The translations under genes and the position numbers were made by a program. Below are positions 1 through 9,401 of a stretch of DNA of 64,000 bases, one piece after another. Every line of letters begins with the position of its first letter. Position 1 is the first letter of the stretch. The DNA comes from FEN-1219 sp963810755 (GTDB lineage: Bacteria > Pseudomonadota > Gammaproteobacteria > Steroidobacterales > Rariloculaceae), in the NCBI GenBank assembly GCA_963810755.1, contig CAWEOP010000003.1:496001-560000 (forward strand), read 5' to 3'. The notes under the pieces are model-generated. The model saw only the letters and a list, made by a program, of their open reading frames with translations, was not told the DNA's origin and ran no database searches.

Positions 1-1016
1 GGCAGGGAGCTCGCGGCCTCCTGGAAGTGGCCCGCATAGAGCTGCGCCTTGCGCTCGAGCTCTTCGGACACGCCGACGCGGCTGCCGCCCTGGCTCAGGT
101 GCCCCGCGAGCTCTTGGGATTCGCGGTAATAAAGGTCGAGCACGAGCGAGCGCTGGCGCGCGAGCGTCTCGCGGATGCTCTTCGCCGTGACGTGGGGATT
201 GCCGTCCATGTCGCCCCCGACCCACGTGCCGAAGCGCATGATCTGCGGCACGCGCACGCGCGAGCCCGGGTACGTCGCCTCGAGCGCGCTCTCGAGGCTT
301 TCGTAGAACGGCGGGATCATCCGGTAGAGCACGTCCGTGAGGAAGAACAGCACGTGCTCCGCTTCGTCGCGCAGACGTATGCCTTCCTCGGGATGCTCCG
401 AAGTCTGCCAGCCCGTCGTCATCTCCTGGCGGATCTGGCCGAGCGAGGCTTCGAGCTCCTGCGGCGTGAGGTACGGGTCCATCATCTCGACGAGATGGCG
501 CGCGATGCTGTGCTCCTTGCGCAGCAGCGTGCGGCGCGTGACCTCGGTCGGCAGCGCGGTGAAGACGGGCTGGATCTGCACCGTGTTGATCACGCGCTCG
601 ATCTCGTCCGCGCCGACGCCTTCGGCCTTGAGCCCCTGGAGGATGTCGAGGAAGCCGAACGGCTGCGGCGTCTTCGTGTCGCGCAGATAAGCGCGGCGGC
701 GACGCAGCCGATGCACCTTCTCGGCCATGTTCACCATTTGGAAGTACGTCGAGAACGCGCGGATGAAGTCGCGCGCCGTGCTCGGCGCGAGCGCCCCGAG
801 CAAGGTCTTGAGCTCGCTGTAGGCCGCGGTGTCGCCCTCGCGATGCGCGATCGCGGCTTTACGTGCCGTCTCCACGAGGTCGAATAACGCCTCGCCGCCC
901 TGCTCGCGCACGATTTCGCCGACGAGCTCCCCGAGCCTATGCACGTCCTCGCGCAGCGCCTGATCTTTTTCGGCGAAAAAGATGTTGGCGCGGACGGTGC
1001 GTGAAGTGGATGACAT
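1..1016 (-). CDS. ppc: Phosphoenolpyruvate carboxylase, N-terminal part (runs off window)
   Basis: Carboxylates phosphoenolpyruvate to oxaloacetate to refill the TCA cycle in the cytoplasm. About 338 N-terminal residues are present; the rest lies beyond base 1. The translation starts MSSTSRTVRANIFFAEKDQA and aligns by eye with the bacterial enzyme. A GGDMDGNP motif lies at about residues 267-274. The segment VFTALPTEVTRR (about 151-162) corresponds to the family's TAHPTE motif, whose His (His138 in E. coli) is catalytic. Here that position is Leu155 (codon CTG, complement of 552-554), two base changes from a His codon. The frame is otherwise open and well conserved, so family assignment is secure. 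Whether the protein is active is uncertain. The start at 1016 is the first Met of the conserved N-terminus; no strong ribosome site is visible. The gene is divergent from the PQQ dehydrogenase gene. Confidence 0.93.
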   Translation of the reverse strand, partial: MSSTSRTVRANIFFAEKDQALREDVHRLGELVGEIVREQGGEALFDLVETARKAAIAHREGDTAAYSELKTLLGALAPSTARDFIRAFSTYFQMVNMAEKVHRLRRRRAYLRDTKTPQPFGFLDILQGLKAEGVGADEIERVINTVQIQPVFTALPTEVTRRTLLRKEHSIARHLVEMMDPYLTPQELEASLGQIRQEMTTGWQTSEHPEEGIRLRDEAEHVLFFLTDVLYRMIPPFYESLESALEATYPGSRVRVPQIMRFGTWVGGDMDGNPHVTAKSIRETLARQRSLVLDLYYRESQELAGHLSQGGSRVGVSEELERKAQLYAGHFQEAASSL

Positions 1017-1113
1017 CGCGGCGGCTGACTCCCGAAGCGCCGTAGCCGGCGCTTCTTCGTCGGGGGCAAATTGTAACGCAGTGCGGCGGACGCGCCGCGG
1101 GCATCGCGGCTTT

Positions 1114-1141
1114 TTGCATCCCGCCGGCGGACGACTATATT
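1114..1141 (+). promoter_or_regulatory. Candidate sigma-70 promoter of the PQQ dehydrogenase gene
   Basis: A TTGCAT hexamer (1114-1119) and a TATATT hexamer (1136-1141) are 16 bp apart, about 40 bp before the ATG at 1181, in the divergent gap between ppc and the dehydrogenase gene. Assignment is by sequence likeness only. Confidence 0.45.
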
Positions 1142-1180
1142 GAGCGGGCCCGAACGTCACCGCACCTGGGGATCAAAGAA

Positions 1181-2932
1181 ATGCTTCGCGTTCGATTGGT
1201 AGCCGCCGCGCTCGCCTTGGGCGCCACTTGGCCTGCCGCCGCCCAAACCAGCAATGAGATCGGCAACGAGACCGGCAACGCTTTCGTTCCAGTCACCGAC
1301 AAGATGCTGCAGAACCCCGCTCCGGGCGACTGGCTCAACTGGCGGCGCACGCCGAACGGCTGGGCATTCAGCCCGCTCGATCAGATCAACAAGCGCAACG
1401 TTGCCAAGCTGACGCAAGTCTGGACCGCCGCGATGGGCACGGGCCCGCAGGAAGCCACTCCGCTCGTCTATCGCGGCGTGATGTACGTGCCGAACCGCGG
1501 CGACTATATCCAGGCTTTCGACGGCAAGTCCGGCCAGCTGCTCTGGGAGTACAAGCGAAAATTCCCCGAAGGCGTCATGGGCAGCACGAATCGGAGCTTG
1601 GCCATCTGGGGCACGACGCTGATCGACGCGGGCGGCGACAACCAGATCTACGCCGTCGACGCTCGCAGCGGCACGCTGGTCTGGGAGACGCCGGTGCACG
1701 AGCCGACGGTGCGCGCGCACGCGACCGCGGGTCCGTTGATCGCGGGCGGCAAAGTCATCACGGGCCGGCAATGTCAGCCCGACGCGACCTTCGAAGGGTG
1801 CGTCGTCACCGCGCACGACGCCGCCACCGGCAAGGAGCTGTGGCGCACGCATACCATTCCGCAGCCCGGCGAGCCCGGCGACGACAGCTGGGGCAACGTG
1901 CCGATGGAGCAGCGCTGGCACGTCGGCACGTGGATGGTGCCGAGCTTCGACCCCGTGCTGAACAGGATCTACATCGGCACGTCGGTCACGATACCGTCCG
2001 CGAAATTCCAGCTCGGCGGCGCGGACAAGCAGCACCTGTATCACAACTCCACGCTCGCGCTCGATCCCGCGACCGGCAAGATCGTCTGGTACTACCAACA
2101 TCTGATCGACCACTGGGACCTCGATCATCCGTTCGAGCGGCTGCTCGTCGACACGGCCGTGGCGCCGAAGGCGGGCGAGGTCGCGTGGATCAACCCGCGC
2201 ATCAAACCGGGCGAGCGGCGCAAGGTCGTCACCGGCATTCCGGGCAAGACGGGCATCGTCTACACGCTCGATCGCGAGACGGGCGAGTTCCTGTGGGCGC
2301 GGCCGACGATCTTCCAGAACGTCGTGCAGAGCATCGACGGCGCGACCGGCAAGGTCACCGACGACCCCGAGCGGGTGTACACGCACAAGGATCAGTCGAT
2401 CTTCGTTTGCCCGGGCATGAACGGCGGCAAGAATTGGCCCGCGGGTGCCTACAGCCCGCGCACCAACGCGATGTACATGCCGATGCAGAATCAATGCATG
2501 AACGCGAAGACTCAGGACGACCAGCGCGACCCGAAGCTAGTGTACGGTCTCGAGCAGGAGCAGGTGCTCTCGCCCGGCGCCGGGGGCCAAGGCACGATCT
2601 GGGCGGTCTCGGTCGAGACCGGCGAGGTGCTCTGGCGGCGCGAGCAGCGCGCCGGCGTGATGTCGATGGTCGCGACGGGCGGCGGCCTGATCTTCGGCGG
2701 CGACGTCGCGGGCAATTTCACGGCGTACGACGAGAAAACGGGCGAGGTGCTCTGGCAGAAGAACGTCGGCACGCCGATCAGCGGCTACCCGGTCGTCTAC
2801 GCGGTCGCGGGGAAGGAGTACGTGGCGGTGACGTCGGGCTCGTCGGGCGTCTACACCAACGGCCGCAAATTCGCGCCCGAAGTCGTGCCCGAGAACGCCG
2901 AGAGCGCGGTGTTCGTGTTCGCGCTCCCGTAG
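1181..2932 (+). CDS. Secreted PQQ-dependent dehydrogenase (quinoprotein beta-propeller)
   Basis: Periplasmic quinoprotein that probably oxidises an alcohol or similar substrate with pyrroloquinoline quinone. The 583-residue product begins with a signal peptide (cut probably after AAAQ, near residue 22). Propeller repeats with the family Trp-docking pattern follow, such as GQLLWEYKRKFP, GTLVWETPVHEP and GKELWRTHTIP. A DHWDLDHPFERLLVD segment near residue 315 is typical of the type I alcohol dehydrogenase fold. No CxxCH haem motif is present, so electrons must pass to a separate cytochrome. The substrate cannot be told from sequence. Length fits the single-domain family. A second, cytochrome-fused enzyme of this superfamily lies at 52.3-54.5 kb. 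Confidence 0.88.
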   Translation: MLRVRLVAAALALGATWPAAAQTSNEIGNETGNAFVPVTDKMLQNPAPGDWLNWRRTPNGWAFSPLDQINKRNVAKLTQVWTAAMGTGPQEATPLVYRGVMYVPNRGDYIQAFDGKSGQLLWEYKRKFPEGVMGSTNRSLAIWGTTLIDAGGDNQIYAVDARSGTLVWETPVHEPTVRAHATAGPLIAGGKVITGRQCQPDATFEGCVVTAHDAATGKELWRTHTIPQPGEPGDDSWGNVPMEQRWHVGTWMVPSFDPVLNRIYIGTSVTIPSAKFQLGGADKQHLYHNSTLALDPATGKIVWYYQHLIDHWDLDHPFERLLVDTAVAPKAGEVAWINPRIKPGERRKVVTGIPGKTGIVYTLDRETGEFLWARPTIFQNVVQSIDGATGKVTDDPERVYTHKDQSIFVCPGMNGGKNWPAGAYSPRTNAMYMPMQNQCMNAKTQDDQRDPKLVYGLEQEQVLSPGAGGQGTIWAVSVETGEVLWRREQRAGVMSMVATGGGLIFGGDVAGNFTAYDEKTGEVLWQKNVGTPISGYPVVYAVAGKEYVAVTSGSSGVYTNGRKFAPEVVPENAESAVFVFALP

Positions 2933-2999
2933 CGCAGGACGAGCGCCGTCGACGCGCCTCGCGCGCTCGACGGCCTATTTCGGCGGACGCAAATCGGCA

Positions 3000-4917
3000 T
3001 CAGTGCGCGTCCGTGAGCAGATCGAAGTGCCGGCCGGCACGGTCGAGCACGGCCGCCATGTCCTCGGGTAACAAATACCGGTCGGCGACGAGCTTGTCGC
3101 CGGCCTTCTTGATTTGGTCGAGATACGCTTGCTTCGAGGCATAGCGCTCCGCGATACCGGCGCGCGGGTCCTTCGCCGCCGCGCGCGCTTCGGCGGTCGC
3201 CGGGAAGGGTATGTAGGAGCCGAGCAAGGGATAGAGAGTGTCGGCGCCGCCGATCGACGCGTTGCGGAAGTTCCAGCCGGTATAGGTCGCGAGCGGTGCC
3301 TCGATCTCGGGCAGACGCACGCCCGCGAGCTCGATGCCGTCTTTGTCGGTCTGCGGCACCAAATACGGCAGCGTCGTACCCGGCGCGCCGTCCTGCGCGA
3401 CGAGCGGATTCGCCGCGCGCGCGCCGGCCGGCAGCTGTTGCGGAGCGCGCACGCCGGGCAGCGCCGGGAACGCGACGGCGGCCGCGGGCACGAGCGTGCC
3501 GTTCGCGAGCTGCGGATAGCGGCTCGCGGGCGGCGCCTTGCCGCTGCGCAGCCAGTCGTCCATCGCGATCAGGAGCGCGCGCATCGTGAGCCAGTAGTCG
3601 TTCGGGTTCTCTCGCTGCGCGCCGCGACGCGCTGGGGCGGGCGGAAAACGCGTCGGGCCGTGCTGCGAGCCCGTGAGGAAATACACGCGCTCGCTACCCT
3701 GCAACACGAGATCCTTCGCGCCATCCGGCGTCGTATGGATCAGCGCGGCCGAGCGGCCGCCGCCCCAGTACTCGACGCCGGTGTTCGTGTAAAAGATCTT
3801 CGGTTTGAAGTCCTTCGCCCGCGGATTGTCGAGCGCACCTTCCGCCGCACCCGTCGCGGGATCGCGCAACGCCGCGTCTGCGAACGGGAACGACGTAGCG
3901 TCGAACTGGCCGAGCCCTGTTGGAGTGGCCCAGCGCCGATTCAGATCGAGCCGCGACGCGCCCGCGATGTGCGCCATCACGCCGTCGAAAACGAGCCGGT
4001 TCTTCTCGTCGCCATTGAAGCCGAAGTAGAGGAACGTGCGCAGATACCGGCCGCTCTGCGACGACCCGAACGCGAGCGCGCGCTGCGCCTTGACCGGCGC
4101 GTCCGCCGCGTACTTGATCCACGCGGCCGTGTCGCGCACGGCGGCGAATCCTAAGCCCGCGACCGGCGGATCAGCGGCGTCGTACTCGAGCTCGTACGTG
4201 CGGCCCGCGAAGAAGCCGCCCTCGAGCGACACCGTGTTCCCATCGAGCTTGAACTCGCTGCGCTTGTACGCAAACGGTTTGCCAAGCGGGCTCTGGCGCA
4301 CGGTGAGCGTCGCAGTGGCGGCCGCCGCATCGGCCGGCGAATAGCGCACGAGATCCGCGAACTCGGCCGTCGGCGCGGAGCTCGTCGGCGTCACCGTCGC
4401 GCGCACGCGGCCTTTGACGCCGGCAGCCTTGGGCACGTCGATCCGCACCGCGCCCGCGCGCTCCGGCACATCGAACTCCCACCCGACCCACGCGACCGTG
4501 AACCCGTGGCGCATTAGAAAGCCGTCGCCGAAATCGTTCGGCGCGGCTCGATTGAAGCTCGTAAGAACGGTCTTGTTACCGCGGTTCACGACGTCGAGCA
4601 GCAGCGTGCCGTTAGCCTTGTCCGACGTCCTTCGGCTTCAGGATCGCAATATCAGCCGATAGCTCGACCTTACCCGCGGCACTGCGCGGCGCCTTGTCGA
4701 GATCGACGATGACTTGATTGCGGGAGTTGTTCGGATCCACCGCGAAGTGAATGCGGCCTTGCAGCAGCTCGTAGGCGCCGGCGTCGCCGAACGCCGCGCC
4801 GTCCTGCACGTCGGCGCGCGTCGTGATCTCGACGCGTGTGACTTCCGCGCTCGCAAGCGGCCCGAAAAAGAGCGCGAGCGCCGCGACGGCGAGCGCGCGA
4901 ACGGACGAAATCTGCAT
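3000..4917 (-). CDS. Secreted alpha/beta hydrolase domain protein (Abhydrolase_10 type), frameshifted
   Basis: Predicted exported serine hydrolase of the large alpha/beta hydrolase family often annotated only as 'alpha/beta hydrolase domain'. The N-terminus is a signal peptide (MQISSVRALAVAALALFFG, cut near ASA) followed by EVTRVEITTRADVQDG. The nucleophile elbow is GSSQSGRY. The reading frame breaks near 4620-4626: the first 101 residues end at a TAA, while the next frame continues as DKANGTLLLDVVNRGN to the C-terminus. Dropping one G restores KPKDVDKANGTLLL, as expected for the family. I treat it as one gene with a one-base insertion, probably technical. The substrate is unknown; relatives act on esters. 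It converges with the PQQ dehydrogenase gene. Confidence 0.8.
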
Positions 4918-4978
4918 GGACCTGCCCCCCGTAACCCTCGCGGGATCATACCTCAGGGCTCGCGAGCCTCCGGCGCCG

Positions 4979-5815
4979 TTACGGCCGGCGGAAACGAAAG
5001 ACGAAGCGGTCCGTTTTGCCGCGCACGGCGGGGTCGAACACTGCCTTGCCGACGTCGTCGGCCGGGTTGCGCAGCAAGTCGCTCTCGGCCTCGAAGACGA
5101 AGCCTGCTGCGGCGAAGTCGCGCTTCACGAGCTCGGGATCGATTCGATGGAGCGTGCCGCCCGTCTCCGCGGGCGAGCCCGGAGCGGCGGCGTGATCGAT
5201 CAACCCGAGTGTCGCGCCCGGCTTCATGCTCGCGAACACCTCCGCGAGCATCTTCGGGCCATCGATCTTCGGCCAGCCGTTCGCCGCATTGACGAAATAG
5301 ACGTCGTGGTAGACCGCGCTCATCAGCACGAAATCGAAACTGCCGGGCGGAAGATCGAGCGCGTTGTTCTCGGCCGCGAGGCGCTCGACGTTCGTCAGAC
5401 GCGGCTGAGCGGGGAACCGCCGCGCAAGCTCGTCCTTGTCCCCCTCGAGATACGCGCTGTTGTTGTGCGCGACGACGCGCCCCGTCGGTCCGACGACGGC
5501 GGCGAGCAGCTCCGTGTAGTAGCCCCCGCCCGAGAACAGATCGAGCACCGCTGTTCCGGGCCGCACGCCGAAGAACGCGAGCACCTCGGCAGGCATCCGC
5601 CGCGCGTCTTGCTCGCTGTCCCCGGGCAGGCGGCCCGGCGCCGCGAGCGCGGCCCGATATTCGTCGGCGCCTGCATCGGGCGCCGCGCGATTCGGCGCGG
5701 CGGCGGGCGCACTCGCTGCGGGCGAAGCCGCGGGCGTCGCCGGCTCTTGGCGACCCGAGCAGGCGGCGGACAGTAAGAGGAGCGAGAATCCGGCAAGCCG
5801 TAGCGCCGTGCGCAT
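4979..5815 (-). CDS. Lipoprotein-signal class I SAM methyltransferase-like protein
   Basis: The 278-residue product has a Rossmann methyltransferase core: VLDLFSGGGYYTELLAAVV is motif I (glycine-rich SAM loop), and SFDFVLMSAVYHDVYF fits the later strand and motif IV region. It resembles the 'predicted methyltransferase' group (COG4798 type). Unusually for a SAM enzyme, it begins with a lipoprotein signal (MRTALRLAGFSLLLLSAAC, lipobox Cys19) and a Pro/Ala-rich linker, suggesting it is exported and lipid-anchored. The start at 5815 is preceded by GAGGTG. A longer open frame continues upstream but has no family likeness there. The substrate is unknown. Confidence 0.78.
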   Translation of the reverse strand: MRTALRLAGFSLLLLSAACSGRQEPATPAASPAASAPAAAPNRAAPDAGADEYRAALAAPGRLPGDSEQDARRMPAEVLAFFGVRPGTAVLDLFSGGGYYTELLAAVVGPTGRVVAHNNSAYLEGDKDELARRFPAQPRLTNVERLAAENNALDLPPGSFDFVLMSAVYHDVYFVNAANGWPKIDGPKMLAEVFASMKPGATLGLIDHAAAPGSPAETGGTLHRIDPELVKRDFAAAGFVFEAESDLLRNPADDVGKAVFDPAVRGKTDRFVFRFRRP

Positions 5816-6044
5816 TTCACCTCTGCGCGCGATCGAACGGGTTCGCTGCTGATCGAACGCGTGGCTTCGCACGGAAGGCTCCTCGGTGATAGTCGCGGGT
5901 CGCGTCGAAAGGCGTTTAAGTCTAGCTCGATAGTCGTGGACCCGCGATATCGCCCTCGGGCACTCGCGAGCGCTCCCACTTACCCTCGGTGCGTGGCTGC
6001 GCGATGATGCGCGTCCAGCTCGATGCCGGTTGGAGGGGGGACGC

Positions 6045-7310
6045 ATGCTCGGCAGTCGTTTGTTCGTACGGATGATCCCGCTCGCGCTCGGGGCAATCGC
6101 GGCGCACGCGGCAACGCCCACGGTGCGGCCCGAGACCGTCGGGCTGTCGAGCGCCCGGCTCGCACGCGTCGCCGAGCTCATGCAGCGGCAGATCGACGCC
6201 GGCACGTTTTCGGGGTCGGTCACGCTCATTGCTCGCAACGGCCGCGTCGCCATGTTGACGGCGCAGGGCGTCATGGACCTCGAGTCGAAGACGCCGATGC
6301 GCACGGACGCCGTGTTCCGGATCATGTCGATGACGAAGCCGATCGTGGCCGTCGCGATCCTCATCCTCGCCGAAGAAGGCAAGCTGCGGCTGACGGACCC
6401 CGTCGGCCAATTCATACCCGAGCTCGAGACGCTGAACGTGACGGTGCCGAACACGGAGGGCTTCTCACCGCCGTCGCCGGCATTCACGGCGTCCGCGCCG
6501 CTGCCAGGGCGCGTCGTCGAGGCGCAGCGGCCGATCACGATTCGCGATCTGCTGACGCACACCTCGGGCCTCATGAGCGTCGGCGCGAGCAGCACGTACC
6601 CGTTCGCGGTCGGCGCCGGCGAGACGCTCGCTGAGGTATTGCCCCGGCTCAAGAGCATCCCGCTCGATTTCCAGCCGGGCACGCGCTGGGCCTACAGCCC
6701 GCAATACGGGTTCGACGTGCTCGCGCGCGTCGTCGAGGTGGCTTCGGGCATGCCCCTCGACCGGTTCGTCGAGCAGCGGATCTTCGCGCCGCTCGGCATG
6801 AAGGACACATTCTTCTATCGCGACGGGCTCGAGGCGCGCAAGCCGACGCTGTACCAGCGAATCGACGGTGCGCTGCGCAAGGTCCCGGATGCGGTGTGGA
6901 TGAACGGCGCGTATTTCTCGGGCGGCGGCGGGCTGTCGAGCACCGCCGAAGACTATCTGCGCTTCGCGCTGATGCTCGCGAACGGCGGCGAGCTCGACGG
7001 CACGCGGGTCCTCGGCCGACGCGCGGTCGAGGCGATGGCGTCGGTGTTCGCGCCCGACACGTTGCCGGGCCGCAATCCGGGCGAAGGTTTCGGGCTCGGC
7101 GTGCGCGTCGTGAGCGATCCCGCGGCACGCAACACCTGGCTCTCGCAGGGCAGCTTCGGCTGGAGCGGCGCGTACAACACGCACTTCTTCATCGATCCGA
7201 AAGAGAGAGTCATCGGGATCTCCATGACGCAGGTGACGTTCCTCGAGACGCGCGGGCAGTTTCGCGACGATTTCGAGACGGCCGTCATGCAGGCGGTCGT
7301 CGGCAACTGA
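6045..7310 (+). CDS. Serine hydrolase, class C beta-lactamase/penicillin-binding-protein fold
   Basis: Predicted exported serine hydrolase, commonly an esterase or D-alanyl peptidase relative and not necessarily a beta-lactamase. The 421-residue product has a signal peptide (cut near AAHAA). The SxxK nucleophile motif is SMTK in FRIMSMTKPIVAVAIL, near residue 95. AYSPQYGF is the likely YxN-equivalent, and GWSGAY near residue 375 takes the place of the KTG/HTG motif. The ATG at 6045 was chosen over an in-frame TTG at 6030 because GGAGGGGGG lies just before it. The gene is divergent from the lipoprotein methyltransferase gene. Confidence 0.85.
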   Translation: MLGSRLFVRMIPLALGAIAAHAATPTVRPETVGLSSARLARVAELMQRQIDAGTFSGSVTLIARNGRVAMLTAQGVMDLESKTPMRTDAVFRIMSMTKPIVAVAILILAEEGKLRLTDPVGQFIPELETLNVTVPNTEGFSPPSPAFTASAPLPGRVVEAQRPITIRDLLTHTSGLMSVGASSTYPFAVGAGETLAEVLPRLKSIPLDFQPGTRWAYSPQYGFDVLARVVEVASGMPLDRFVEQRIFAPLGMKDTFFYRDGLEARKPTLYQRIDGALRKVPDAVWMNGAYFSGGGGLSSTAEDYLRFALMLANGGELDGTRVLGRRAVEAMASVFAPDTLPGRNPGEGFGLGVRVVSDPAARNTWLSQGSFGWSGAYNTHFFIDPKERVIGISMTQVTFLETRGQFRDDFETAVMQAVVGN

Positions 7311-7358
7311 GACAAGGCGCTCGCCGCCGCGTGAGCCGCGAGGCTCCGCGTCGCCGCT

Positions 7359-8249
7359 CTACTCCCAGCCGCCGGACCTGAGCTCCACGGGCATGATCTT
7401 CATGAACGCTTCGACGGCGTGGATCTGACCGTCGTACACCTTGAAGCTCTCCCACACCGTGAGCTGTTCGCCGCCCTCCTGGCGCACGCCCCACGCCATG
7501 CGCAGCCAGACGACGCCTAAGCGCTCGTCGACGCCGATCACGCGGGTCTGCACGTCGCCGAGGCGCTCGAAGATCGCCAGCGACTGCGTCGAGATGTTCT
7601 GGCAGCCCGGCGCGAACTTGCAGTCCGGCCCGGCCATGACTTGGCCGTTCTCGTACCGGTAGGCATTCGGCGCGAACGGCGCGTTGACGGCCGCGAAAGT
7701 CTTCGCGGCATTGAGCCCGGTCGGATAGTGCATCGCCGCCTTGATCGCGTCCTCGCGCGAGGCGAGCTGCTCCGGCCGCGGCGCGTAGTTCATCGCTTCG
7801 CTCGGCGCGCTCAGGCCGTCGATGTTGAAGATCAGCCCGTCGCTCCGACTGCGCGTCGCGACGGTCTCGATCTCGGTGATCTTGCCGTCCACCACCTTGA
7901 GGCGCACGACCAGCATCACCGGCGCTCCGACCTCTTCCACGATCACGTCGGCACCGGCCATTCCGGCGCGCTCGTCGAGGATGTCCTGGCGGTAGCCGCG
8001 CAGCCGCGTGACGGTGCTCAGGAGACCGACCTTCGCGAGCGGCTTCTCGACGCCGTCCTCGGTCACGCGGACGGCCTCGGCGACCGGCACCTTGCTCGCG
8101 TCGTGCTCGAGCAGAGCATAGAGGAAGGTGGTCATCGTGCCGCGCAGGCACTCGCGGTCGCAGGCAGCGGAGGCGGCCGATGCGGATAGATCGGCTGTCG
8201 CAGCCATACCCGCTAGCGCCCCGAGGACCAACACGGTTGTCGTCTTCAT
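7359..8249 (-). CDS. Secreted protein of unknown function (DUF8021/NTF2-like)
   Basis: The 296-residue product has a clear signal peptide (MKTTTVLVLGALAGMAATADL), then CDRECLRGTMTTFLYALLEHDASK. This CxRxCL pattern followed by a short helical stretch and a mixed alpha/beta body recalls secreted SnoaL/NTF2-like proteins of the DUF8021 kind. Four cysteines (two near the N-terminus, two in PDCKFAPGCQN) could form disulfides. No catalytic motif is recognised. It is convergent with the serine hydrolase gene, and neighbours suggest a secreted catabolic context. Function is not assigned. Confidence 0.7.
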   Translation of the reverse strand: MKTTTVLVLGALAGMAATADLSASAASAACDRECLRGTMTTFLYALLEHDASKVPVAEAVRVTEDGVEKPLAKVGLLSTVTRLRGYRQDILDERAGMAGADVIVEEVGAPVMLVVRLKVVDGKITEIETVATRSRSDGLIFNIDGLSAPSEAMNYAPRPEQLASREDAIKAAMHYPTGLNAAKTFAAVNAPFAPNAYRYENGQVMAGPDCKFAPGCQNISTQSLAIFERLGDVQTRVIGVDERLGVVWLRMAWGVRQEGGEQLTVWESFKVYDGQIHAVEAFMKIMPVELRSGGWE

Positions 8250-8387
8250 CCTCTCCCTCTTTCCCCAGGGCGCGCCCCGACGCCCGTGCCGGTGAGTCTA
8301 GACCTTCCGCCTCGTTGCCGCCGCTAGCGATACGCGCGCGCTTGAGACGGCGCCACGCAAAGTGGGTACGCTCGGCCTCCATGCGCA

Positions 8388-9401
8388 GTGCGAGGACTAT
8401 TTGTCGTGTCTGCTGAACCGGCATCCGACTTCGCGGCACTGAAGCGCCGCACGTTCCCCGCGTGGGCTCGCTATGCGAGCTATGTTCCGTTATACGGCCT
8501 CGCCTACCCGATCATGAAGTTGCTCGATGCGAGCGGTGCTTTATCGCGTATCTTGACCCGGCGCAGGCCGCAGTTCGCGGGGTTCGGCGACTATCGACCC
8601 ACTGCAAGCGACGTCGTCGTGTGCTCGTACTTCAAGAGCGGCACGAACTGGACGCTGCAGATGGCTGTGCAGATCACCCACAAGGGCCAAGCGGAGTTCG
8701 AGTACATTCACTCCGTCGTACCGTGGCCCGACTGCCCGCCGGTGCTAAGGTCTGTGGTGATTTCGCTCGACAACGATTCGCCTCGGCAGCGCTCGCCGAC
8801 CGGCCTGCGCGTCATCAAGTCGCACGAGAGGCTCGACAACGTACCGTTCACGCCCGAGGCACGTTACATCGCGGTCACGCGCGATCCGAAAGACGTGTGC
8901 GTGTCCGGATATCACTTCCTGCGTTCGCTCATGTTCGGGCCGTTGATGCCTTCGGTCGAGACGTGGGTGCGACTTTTCTTGTCCCCGCACTTTCTGCAAG
9001 GGCAATGGGCCGAGCATCTCGCAAGCTATTGGGCGGTACGCGACCGGCCGAACGTGTTGTTCCTCACGTACGACCAAATGCGAAAAGACCTGTCCGGAAC
9101 GATCCAGAGCATCGCGAAGCTCATGAACGTCGAGCTGAGCACGGACGAGGCCGCTGAGGTCCGCCGGCGCTCCGATTTCGCCTACATGAAACGCGAGGGC
9201 TCGAAGTTCGAGCCTGGGCAGATGGTGCCGTGGGGCGGCTCCGGGTACATGGTTCGCAGAGGAGCGAGCGGCGGCGCGAACGAGCTGCTCACGCCCGAGC
9301 AGCAACGCCGCATCGACGACTACTGCCGCGCTGAGCTCGTGCGCCTGGGTTGCGAGTTCCCGTACGATGAAAACTTCGGCAGCGGACAGCGGCGTCGCTA
9401 A
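8388..9401 (+). CDS. PAPS-dependent sulfotransferase family protein
   Basis: Transfers a sulfuryl group from PAPS to an unknown hydroxyl or amine acceptor. The 337-residue product carries the 5'-phosphosulfate loop SYFKSGTNWTLQ (about 79-90) and the 3'-phosphate site VTRDPKDVCVSGYHF (about 164-178), both diagnostic of the Sulfotransfer_1 fold. The C-terminal FEPGQMVPWGGSGYMVRRG fits the PAPS-binding loop region of the family. The start is a GTG at 8388; a second GTG at 8406 giving MSAEPASDF is equally possible. It overlaps the convergent ABC transporter gene by 4 bp at its end. Confidence 0.87.
   Translation: MRGLFVVSAEPASDFAALKRRTFPAWARYASYVPLYGLAYPIMKLLDASGALSRILTRRRPQFAGFGDYRPTASDVVVCSYFKSGTNWTLQMAVQITHKGQAEFEYIHSVVPWPDCPPVLRSVVISLDNDSPRQRSPTGLRVIKSHERLDNVPFTPEARYIAVTRDPKDVCVSGYHFLRSLMFGPLMPSVETWVRLFLSPHFLQGQWAEHLASYWAVRDRPNVLFLTYDQMRKDLSGTIQSIAKLMNVELSTDEAAEVRRRSDFAYMKREGSKFEPGQMVPWGGSGYMVRRGASGGANELLTPEQQRRIDDYCRAELVRLGCEFPYDENFGSGQRRR

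Noticed and set aside
1157..2494. Long minus-strand frame (445 codons) opposite the PQQ dehydrogenase gene
   Set aside because: Arg/Ala/Asp/Val-rich translation typical of the antisense shadow of a GC-rich gene; no domain motif, and the plus-strand gene is clear.
6045..7310. Antibiotic-resistance beta-lactamase
   Set aside because: It has the SxxK fold motif but GWSGAY replaces KTG, more like esterase or peptidase relatives; resistance cannot be inferred.
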